Assembly: GCA_016938695.1 (NCBI GenBank) | Contig: JAFGUC010000024.1 | Location: forward strand, 434,001-498,000 | Origin: Candidatus Woesearchaeota archaeon | GTDB taxonomy: Archaea; Nanobdellota; Nanobdellia; Woesearchaeales; JAFGUC01 | Direction: 5' to 3' | Length of the DNA stretch: 64,000 nt | Shown: positions 56,012 to 63,429 of the stretch, piece after piece | How positions within the stretch are numbered: the stretch's first letter is position 1 | Layout of the letters: the number at the start of each line of letters is the position of its first letter | Position numbers and translations under genes: made by a program | Notes under the pieces: generated by a model | What the model was told of the DNA's origin: nothing | What the model saw: the letters and a program-made list of their open reading frames with translations, nothing else | Databases searched by the model: none

Positions 56012-57901
56012 TTAGTTGTTTAAATTCTTTTCTTCTATATAAGTTCCGTTATTTTTAACAAACTCCAAGAATCGTTTGTATGTAGGATTAGTACTTATTG
56101 TATCAGGATTACCAATAACGACCAATTCCGTAATGGCTCTAGTTAGAGCCACATTCAATCTTCTTAAATCTTTAAGAAATCCTAATTCACTTTTGCTTCT
56201 AACTAATGAGATGATTATTATATTCTTCTCACGGCCTTGGAATCCATCAATAGTGTTTACTTCAACAAAAGGCATTCTATCTTTAATTTTCTTTACTTGT
56301 CCATTGTAAGGACTAATAACACCAATATCTTCACCTTTGTATTTTTTAGAAGCATACTTTTCAATTAATTTAACAACAACCTCAACCTCTTCTAAATTAA
56401 AAAAACTCTTTGTGTGAGTTTTTTCAATTCCAAAACATTCAATAAAAACAACATTTTTGTCAAAAACTTTAGATCCTGTATGCATCTTAGTTGAATCAGC
56501 AGATTTCAATAAGCCATTATAAAATTCACCAGATGGAAATTCATTAATTAACGGATGCATTCTATATTGCGTATCAAGTAAAGAATATCTACAGTTATTC
56601 ATCATTCGTTCAAACATAGAAATAGATAATTCTTTAGCGTCTTGAGATAAAATCGTAGGTGGTAATTGTTTATGGTCTCCAACTAAAATTACCTTTTTAG
56701 CTTTAGAAATCGGAATTAAACAACTAGGTTCAGTACTTTGTCCTGCTTCATCAATTAACACTAAATCAAACGTTAAATTCTCTAAATACTGCGAATTAGA
56801 ATTTGTGTTAGTTGTACAAATAACTGAAGCACTTGCAATACAACTTTTAATTAATTCTCTCTTAGTTTTATCAACCCTTGCGATAATTTCTTTTATTTGA
56901 TTTTGAGCAGAAATCCACTTAGACATAGATTGAATTTTTTCTGCTGATAATCCAAAGTCTTTCTGTCGTCTTTCCGCCATCTTTTGAATTTGAAAATACG
57001 ATAATCCTTTACAATTCTCTTTATTAGGAATAGTTTCATTTCTTTGAATAGCTCTTAACGATTTTATTTTTTCTAATCCTCTGTCTACAATCATGTAGTT
57101 TGGATTAGACTTGATTAAATTATTTAGGGTATGCTCTTGAATTTCGGGCATGATTTTAGGTGACTCACCAATTCTAATTACATTAACATACTTTAGTAAT
57201 CCCATCATGATATTGTCAACTGCTGTGTTAGAATCAGCTGTTACTAATACTGTTTTATTTTGTTTTAAGTGTTGTCTAATAATTTCAATACTACTTTTTG
57301 TTTTACCTGTTCCTGGTGGACCTTGAATCAAATAAAATTCTTTTTCCCTTAATGAATTTCTGACTGCAAGTTTTTGAGATTCGTTAAGATCATAATTATA
57401 AAATTCAACATCATGTAAATTATCCAATTGTGGTTTTTGATTGAAGAGAAGAATTTCTTTAATGTTTCTTTTTTCAAAAGTCCAGTCTTTCATATGATTA
57501 AGAACTTCTTTTTGGACATCAAAAGTCATATCATTAACATACAAATCAATTCTAAGATTATCTTTGTAGAGTAAATTCGACTGTTTAGTAACTTGAATAT
57601 CTATATATTTTGTACTTCTGCTTGTAACAACCCCTTCTAACGAATTATTCAACGGGTCATTTAAGCTAATTAACACATTTGATCCAATGTTAAACTCATT
57701 TTGCCCTAAATCCTGTTCTCTTGTAAACCTAAAAATAGATTCGGACTCTGACTGTCTTTTCATTCCTGTTAAAGTTCTTCCTCGTTTTTCTCTTTGTGAT
57801 GCTGAAAGATTCTTGATTTCATCTGTAAATAGATCTTTTTCAGATCTTCTTTCTCTTTCAATTAGTGTTTTAAACTTAGAAGTGTATTCATTGATATTCA
57901 T
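56012..57901 (-). CDS. SF1 helicase (Upf1/IGHMBP2-like)
   Basis: LIQGPPGTGKTKSSIEII...LVLIDEAGQSTEPSCLIPI...LVGDHKQLPPT...DTQYRMHPLINEFPS...VNTIDGFQGREKNIIIISLVRS...RRLNVALTRA. Confidence 0.94.
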   Translation of the reverse strand: MNINEYTSKFKTLIERERRSEKDLFTDEIKNLSASQREKRGRTLTGMKRQSESESIFRFTREQDLGQNEFNIGSNVLISLNDPLNNSLEGVVTSRSTKYIDIQVTKQSNLLYKDNLRIDLYVNDMTFDVQKEVLNHMKDWTFEKRNIKEILLFNQKPQLDNLHDVEFYNYDLNESQKLAVRNSLREKEFYLIQGPPGTGKTKSSIEIIRQHLKQNKTVLVTADSNTAVDNIMMGLLKYVNVIRIGESPKIMPEIQEHTLNNLIKSNPNYMIVDRGLEKIKSLRAIQRNETIPNKENCKGLSYFQIQKMAERRQKDFGLSAEKIQSMSKWISAQNQIKEIIARVDKTKRELIKSCIASASVICTTNTNSNSQYLENLTFDLVLIDEAGQSTEPSCLIPISKAKKVILVGDHKQLPPTILSQDAKELSISMFERMMNNCRYSLLDTQYRMHPLINEFPSGEFYNGLLKSADSTKMHTGSKVFDKNVVFIECFGIEKTHTKSFFNLEEVEVVVKLIEKYASKKYKGEDIGVISPYNGQVKKIKDRMPFVEVNTIDGFQGREKNIIIISLVRSKSELGFLKDLRRLNVALTRAITELVVIGNPDTISTNPTYKRFLEFVKNNGTYIEEKNLNN

Positions 57902-57972
57902 AGTTTTAGAATCGAAATTGGAAGTTTATAAAAGAAACGTTTTTAAAGAATTACTTAAATCTTGCTTATTAT

Positions 57973-58056
57973 GCTGTGGTGGCGCAACCCGGTACCGCGT
58001 CGGTCTCGAAAACCGATTTCCTTACGGATTTCCCGGTTCAAATCCGGGCCACAGCG
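57973..58056 (+). tRNA. tRNA-Ser (anticodon CGA)
   Basis: GCTGTGG/CCACAGC acceptor, TCGGT-CTCGAAA-ACCGA anticodon arm, long variable arm, CCCGG-TTCAAAT-CCGGG. Confidence 0.94.
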
Positions 58057-58082
58057 TTAGTTTATCATTCCATTAACCATTT

Positions 58083-58585
58083 TCAAACAGGTTTCAATAT
58101 TATTTTTTTATTTTCAATTATAAACTTGTCTTCTTGATTATATGTCAATATCAATCCAGATTTCAGGTTAAATCGGTTCATCGCTCCAATTAATCCATTA
58201 ATCTCACTTTCTTTATTATTTGAGTTAAAATCATAGCATACTTGTATGGCTTCTTTTATTTTATTATCTTTTCGGGTTATAAAATCACATTCATTTTTGT
58301 CTTTATAATAAAATATTTCAAACGACCTACGTTTCAACTCAATGAATACTAGATTTTCAAGTAGGCGATCAAGATTAGATGATGTTGAGAAAGAATTAAA
58401 CAATATTAGTGCGGTATCAATACAATATATTTTTTTTGGACTTACTAATTGTTTTGACAAAAAATCATCATATTTTTTTAAAGTAAAAAAAGATATGCAG
58501 ATTCAAATGCATCTATAAATTGTATAATTGTATTCGTTGAACCAACATTTATTAGTGTTTTAAGTTTATTAAAAGAGATTTCTTA
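58083..58585 (-). pseudogene. Remnant of AAA ATPase/DUF4143 protein (C-terminal part, frameshifted)
   Basis: NKLKTLINVGSTNTIIQFIDAFESAYLF (one frame) then KKYDDFLSKQLVSPKKIYCIDTALI...NECDFITRK in another frame; no N-terminal ATPase. Confidence 0.65.
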
Positions 58586-58747
58586 GAATATCTTTATCTT
58601 TATATTTCAATATTATTGTAGTTATTTCTTCTTTTGTTAACATGATTAATAGTGTGCATTACTAATATATACTTGCTTTCATTAGTAATGAATAGTTTAT
58701 TCTTGTGGTTTGCTTTCAGAATATATATCCTGTTTACTTTGCAAAAA

Positions 58748-59506
58748 TTAATCAAACGGACTTTTTATTTTTTTAATAGAATTATTTGCAACATTCGTAT
58801 ATATTTGCGTTGTTCTAACTGAAGAATGTCCTAATAATACCTGAATATATCTTATATCAGTTCCATTTTCTAATAGGTGAGTTGCAAAACTATGTCTTAA
58901 TAGATGCGGATAAACATTTTTTTTAATATTTGCTTTTCTTCCTGCATTTTTTATTATTTCTAGTATTGATTTTTCAGAGTATTTTTTTTTATTATGTTCA
59001 AATACATAAACTGAATTTAGATTATATTTTTTCAATTCAATTTTTGCTTTTTTAGAAAGAATTGTTATTCTATCCTTTCCGCCTTTACCGTTAATTATTC
59101 TTATAGTATTGTCGATGAGATTTATATTTTTCACTTTAAGATTAATAAGTTCCGAAACTCTTAGACCTGCAGAATAAAGCAGAATAATTACTAATCTATG
59201 TTTAAGATTTGTCAATGTATTAATCATTTTATTTATTTCTTCTTTAGATAAAATTTCCGGCAGTTGCTTTTTCTTTTTTGGAACTAATACATTATTTCCT
59301 CCAATAAAATATTTAATTGCTGCAGATGCAAGCCTAATTGAATTTTCAGAATAATTTTTATTAATCATGTTAATAATAAATTCATCTCTAGTCAAATTTG
59401 ATTGTTTATATTTTTCGAAATAGAATATGTACGTTTTAATTGTTTTTTTTGAAAAACCTTTCAGTTTCATTTCATTGACTTTTTTATTATACTCAGAATC
59501 TAGCAT
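58748..59506 (-). CDS. Tyrosine recombinase/integrase (XerA-like)
   Basis: LLYSAGLRVSELINLKVKNIN...GKGGKDRITIL...PHLLRHSFATHLLENGTDIRYIQVLLGHSSVRTTQIYTNVANNSIKKIKSPFD; R...HxxR...Y catalytic motifs. Confidence 0.94.
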   Translation of the reverse strand: MLDSEYNKKVNEMKLKGFSKKTIKTYIFYFEKYKQSNLTRDEFIINMINKNYSENSIRLASAAIKYFIGGNNVLVPKKKKQLPEILSKEEINKMINTLTNLKHRLVIILLYSAGLRVSELINLKVKNINLIDNTIRIINGKGGKDRITILSKKAKIELKKYNLNSVYVFEHNKKKYSEKSILEIIKNAGRKANIKKNVYPHLLRHSFATHLLENGTDIRYIQVLLGHSSVRTTQIYTNVANNSIKKIKSPFD

Positions 59507-59567
59507 TACAAGATAAATAAATTAAAAATTATATAGAATTAATGTTCTTTTTAGGTCAACTTTTGTT

Positions 59568-59598
59568 CTATTAAACGAAATTTGTGTTCGTTTAATAG
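59568..59598. promoter_or_regulatory. 12-bp perfect inverted repeat with 7-nt spacer upstream of the integrase (candidate recombinase binding or operator site)
   Basis: CTATTAAACGAA-atttgtg-TTCGTTTAATAG. Confidence 0.5.
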
Positions 59599-59773
59599 GT
59601 GTTATACGCAATTAAATTTTCACTAGTCTAAATCTCATTCTTCTTTTAGAAAAAGAAGCAAAAGAGGGGGAGTCCAGGTGCTTCGCACATATACACTCAC
59701 AACTTTGTTGTTCGAAATTTATTAAGAGGGGGCTTTTAGTCCTTCGGACATATAGCCTTTTTCTGCGAAAAAG

Positions 59774-59816
59774 ATATGCTATTTTTAAAACAAAAGGTTT
59801 ATAAATATTAGCATAT
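59774..59816. promoter_or_regulatory. Inverted repeat flanking the ArsR-gene TATA box (candidate ArsR operator)
   Basis: ATATGCTA ... TTTATAAATA ... TAGCATAT. Confidence 0.4.
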
Positions 59817-59830
59817 TATCATCTTCTAAC

Positions 59831-60127
59831 ATGAACCAATTATCAAATAAACAATGTGAAATTTGTAAGATATTTTCAAATGCAAATAGAATCGATATAC
59901 TTGTTGCACTGAGAGATAACCCTAAGACTGTCTCTGAAATAGTGAAACAGACAAATATGCCTCAATCAGTTGTTTCACAACATCTTGCAATTTTAAGAAA
60001 TAAAAATATAGTAGAATCAGAAAAGAAAGGTGCTTGGATTATCTATAAACTAAGTTATCCAGAAATAATGGACGCTTTTGATATTATGAGCGGAGTAACT
60101 AAAAAGATAACGGGGAGTAGAAAATGA
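59831..60127 (+). CDS. ArsR-family transcriptional regulator
   Basis: CEICKIFSNANRIDILVALRDNPKTVSEIVKQTNMPQSVVSQHLAILRNKNIVESEKKGAWIIYKL. Confidence 0.9.
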   Translation: MNQLSNKQCEICKIFSNANRIDILVALRDNPKTVSEIVKQTNMPQSVVSQHLAILRNKNIVESEKKGAWIIYKLSYPEIMDAFDIMSGVTKKITGSRK

Positions 60128-61272
60128 AAACTAAAGATTGGTCGCCATTAGTATTTCTAGCATCTCTTGGAGCTGGCGGTATAGCAGTAATGCCTTTTGT
60201 TTTGATGCAATACACAATAGAGCATGGTAAAGGATTAATTAATAGATCTCAATTATGGTCAAATAAATTTACTGGATTAACAGCAGGATATTATTATTCA
60301 TTAGAAACTATAATGATAATATTTACTTTGTTACATTTTGTTTTAACAATTTGGTTTGGAATTCAATTTTTTAAATGGATTAAAACAAACGAATTTAAAG
60401 AAGTCATAAATAATCCATTGAAAAATACAGCAATTTTAGCCCCTCTGATTTCGATATTAATGACAATGAATTTGTTTATAGGACCTATAAGATATTTTAT
60501 TCCAATGTTATCGAATAATTTTCAAAGCCTATTTTTGCCTGCAATGATATTTTGGTCTATATTATTTATTTTTGTCATGTGGCTTGAAATAAAACTTTTA
60601 GGAATATCCTTTAAAAAAGGATTTGATATTAATAAAATTAATTTCGGATGGTTGTTACATCCTTTTTTACTTGGTATGCTTACTGTTATTGGAACAGGTC
60701 TTGCAGCTATGAGTGAAAATGTGACTATTGCAAACTCAGCAGCATTTATGTCTTTAATATCTGGCTCTATGGGAACCTTTTTGTTATTAGTTAAACTTAT
60801 TGTTGTTTTCAAAAGTCACTTTGCAGCTAACGGATTACCTGAAAAACAGTTTTTGCCAAGTTTCTTAATTGTAATTCCAAATATTACTTTATTTGCGATT
60901 AGTGCTTTTAGGTTTGGACATTTTTTAGAACATCATCATGGGTTTGAACTTGGAGCGTATTTTTACTTAGTGATGGGCATTTCTTTCGCATTTGAAATAT
61001 GGTATATGTTATTCGGACTTTCATTACTAAAAGATTATTTTAAACAACATCATTTCAAAGAGTTTTATGTAACTCAATGGGGCTTTATCTGTCCATTAGT
61101 TGCTTTTGTAGTTTTAGGTTCATTTGCATACAACGTTGTATTACAAAGCCCTATACTCTATGGAGTATTTATAATAACAATGATTATAACAATTGCATTA
61201 TATCTTGAGCTTTTAATTAAACATATTCAATGTTCAAGAAATAAAAATATTGGATTGAGTTGTGAGGTTTAA
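60124..61272 (+). CDS. TDT/SLAC1-like (TehA-related) transporter
   Basis: About 10 TM segments, SLGAGGIAVMPFVLMQYTIEHG... layout; overlaps arsR by 4 nt. Confidence 0.55.
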   Translation: MKTKDWSPLVFLASLGAGGIAVMPFVLMQYTIEHGKGLINRSQLWSNKFTGLTAGYYYSLETIMIIFTLLHFVLTIWFGIQFFKWIKTNEFKEVINNPLKNTAILAPLISILMTMNLFIGPIRYFIPMLSNNFQSLFLPAMIFWSILFIFVMWLEIKLLGISFKKGFDINKINFGWLLHPFLLGMLTVIGTGLAAMSENVTIANSAAFMSLISGSMGTFLLLVKLIVVFKSHFAANGLPEKQFLPSFLIVIPNITLFAISAFRFGHFLEHHHGFELGAYFYLVMGISFAFEIWYMLFGLSLLKDYFKQHHFKEFYVTQWGFICPLVAFVVLGSFAYNVVLQSPILYGVFIITMIITIALYLELLIKHIQCSRNKNIGLSCEV

Positions 61273-61274
61273 AA

Positions 61275-62621
61275 ATGTGGAAGAGATTATCATTTTTACA
61301 AAAGAATTTAATTTATAGTATTCCCACATTTATGGCCTTAGGCATTTTATTTGGATATTTTTATGATTCTTCGTTTTTAAAAATCTTAATTTTGCCGTTG
61401 ACTTTTTTGATGGTTTATCCAATGATGGTAAATCTCCAAATTAAAAAAGTATTTTCCAAAGGTGACTTAAAACTTCAGATAGTAACCCAGCTAATTAATT
61501 TTGCTATTATTCCATTTTTAGCATTTGGTCTTGGAAAAGTCTTCTTTCAAGATAAACCATTAATCGCATTAGGATTATTACTTGCGGCTTTATTACCTAC
61601 AAGTGGGATGACTATTTCATGGACTGGTTTTGCGAAAGGAAACTTAAATTCTGCTATCAAAATGACAGTTATAGGTCTTGTAGCAGGTTCTCTTGCAACT
61701 CCTTTTTATGCCAAATGGCTTATGGGGACAGTAATAGAAATTCCTTTATTTGATGTTTTTAAGCAAATAGCTTTAATTGTATTTTTACCAATGGTTGCAG
61801 GTTATGTAACTCAAAAAGTTATTATTTGGAAATATGGTGAAGCAAAATACCATAAAGATATTAAAAATAAATTTCCTCTTCTTTCAACAATAGGGGTTTT
61901 AGGAATCGTATTTGTTGCAATGGCTTTAAAATCAAATACAATAATATCTCAACCTTCAATGTTATTAAGTTTGTTTATACCTTTATTAATAATTTATGGA
62001 GTAAATTTCCTATTAAGCACAATTGTTGCTAAATATTTATTCTCAAGAGAAGATGGAATTGCCCTTGTTTATGGAACAGTTATGAGGAATTTATCAATTG
62101 CTCTTGCAATAGCAATGACTGTATTTGGGAAACAGGGTTCAGATATCGCTCTGATAATTGCATTAGCTTATATAATACAGGTTCAATCAGCAGCATGGTA
62201 TGTTAAATTTACAGATAGGATATTCGGAGTTGCACCCGAAGATACTGCTAAAGACATTATAGAACTAGGAGTATTTGCACTTCCTATAGATTCAACACTT
62301 CAAGATGCTATTAAAATGCTTGATGAAGAACACATACATTCCATTGCAGTTCTTGATAAAAAAGAAAATGCAGTTGGAATGCTAACCGCAAAGATGATAA
62401 TCAATTTACTAGCAGATGGAAAGTCAAGACATTCTAAACTGAATAATATTAAATTACTTCCTGCTTTAAAAATTGAAGAACAAACTCCAATTAGAAAAAT
62501 AATTAAAACTATGAAAAGAAAACACGAATATAAAGTTCTTGTTTTAGATAAAGATAGAAAAATTACAGGAGTTTTAACTGAATCGGATATTATAGATAGA
62601 TACGCGAGGAATAAAGAATGA
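61275..62621 (+). CDS. ACR3/bile acid:sodium symporter-like permease with C-terminal tandem CBS domains
   Basis: LLPTSGMTISWTGFAKGNLNSAIKMTVIGLVAGSLATPFYAKWL...VMRNLSIALAIAM then FALPIDSTLQDAIKMLDEEHIHSIAVLD...GVLTESDIIDRYA. Confidence 0.8.
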   Translation: MWKRLSFLQKNLIYSIPTFMALGILFGYFYDSSFLKILILPLTFLMVYPMMVNLQIKKVFSKGDLKLQIVTQLINFAIIPFLAFGLGKVFFQDKPLIALGLLLAALLPTSGMTISWTGFAKGNLNSAIKMTVIGLVAGSLATPFYAKWLMGTVIEIPLFDVFKQIALIVFLPMVAGYVTQKVIIWKYGEAKYHKDIKNKFPLLSTIGVLGIVFVAMALKSNTIISQPSMLLSLFIPLLIIYGVNFLLSTIVAKYLFSREDGIALVYGTVMRNLSIALAIAMTVFGKQGSDIALIIALAYIIQVQSAAWYVKFTDRIFGVAPEDTAKDIIELGVFALPIDSTLQDAIKMLDEEHIHSIAVLDKKENAVGMLTAKMIINLLADGKSRHSKLNNIKLLPALKIEEQTPIRKIIKTMKRKHEYKVLVLDKDRKITGVLTESDIIDRYARNKE

Positions 62622-63031
62622 AAGAAAGTAAAATATTTTCAAAAGAAACAGAAAAAAGCGTGAAAGAAGTTGCTCAGATAATCAGAAATAAAGCAAAAGA
62701 ATTTGGATTTATTGTAAGATATGATACAGATATGACTAAAGAATTCAAGGATTATGGTGTTGTTGTTGAAACAGATTTTAAATACCACACAATAATGCTT
62801 TGTATTCCCCAGAAAGCTTATAATAGTGTCAAAATGAATCCTGATAGGGCTCCTGTGATTATGCCTAAACAAATAAGCATATTTAGAGATAATGATAAGA
62901 ATAAAACAATAATTTCTCATCTAATTATTGGAGAAAATTTTTTAAAACAGATTCTTCCAAATGATGAAAAGATAAGAGAAACGCTTCCTGCTTCGTGCAT
63001 GGATGTTGTTAAGCTTATTAAAGAAATTTGA
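62618..63031 (+). CDS. DUF302-like protein
   Basis: VKEVAQIIRNKAKEFGFIVRYDTDMTKEFKDYGVVVETDFKYHTIMLCIPQKAYNSVKMNPDRAPVIMPKQISIF. Confidence 0.7.
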   Translation: MKESKIFSKETEKSVKEVAQIIRNKAKEFGFIVRYDTDMTKEFKDYGVVVETDFKYHTIMLCIPQKAYNSVKMNPDRAPVIMPKQISIFRDNDKNKTIISHLIIGENFLKQILPNDEKIRETLPASCMDVVKLIKEI

Positions 63032-63259
63032 ATTATAAAATAAAAACAAATATTCTTTTAAAAAAAGAAACAAAAGTAAAAGCACCCTCTATTTTCTTTT
63101 TTTAGAAAAAAGAAACAAAAAATCTGGACTCCCCCTCAGTCCTAACGGACATATAGTCTCCTACGGAGAAATTTATTATCGTGAAAATTTAACTCTGCGG
63201 TTTTCCTTCGCTTCGCTACGGAACGTTGCACTAAACCTTGGTCTTCCCTTTGGTCAGAC

Positions 63260-63356
63260 GCGTATAACAGGGCTTAAAGGGTTCACTCACCTTGCAGGTT
63301 CGTTCTCCCAAATTTTTTCCTTCGGAAAAAACTTCCCTTAAGCCCGATGTTATGTC
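63260..63356 (+). repeat. attC-like folded recombination site
   Basis: GCGTATAACA-GGGCTTAA-a-GGG ... CCC-TTAAGCCC-ga-TGTTATGTC imperfect hairpin with extrahelical bases; internal stem TTTTTTCC-ttc-GGAAAAAA. Confidence 0.6.
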
Positions 63357-63429
63357 TAATTTTTATATTTGAGAAAAACAAAACGCCCCCTTAAAAAGAT
63401 TTATATATAATCTAATACTCTTTATATAT

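Larger units (their letters stand above)
59602..63349 (+). mobile_element. Candidate integron-like gene cassette (ArsR-TDT-ACR3/CBS-DUF302 + attC-like site)
   Basis: Left junction G^TTATACGC, right end attC-like hairpin with R''-like GCGTATAAC and G^TTATGTC; adjacent divergent tyrosine recombinase. Confidence 0.6.

Noticed and set aside
57687-58076. Plus-strand 129-aa ORF
   Set aside because: Runs through tRNA-Ser(CGA) and antisense to the helicase gene; spurious.
58748-59506. Calling the recombinase a canonical integron integrase (IntI)
   Set aside because: The IntI-specific insertion between the KDR and HxxR motifs is absent; only XerA-like/tyrosine recombinase is supported.
57973-59506. 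tRNA-Ser(CGA) as attB of an integrated element
   Set aside because: No duplicated tRNA 3' end was found on the far side of the region inside the window, so tRNA-targeted integration is not demonstrated.
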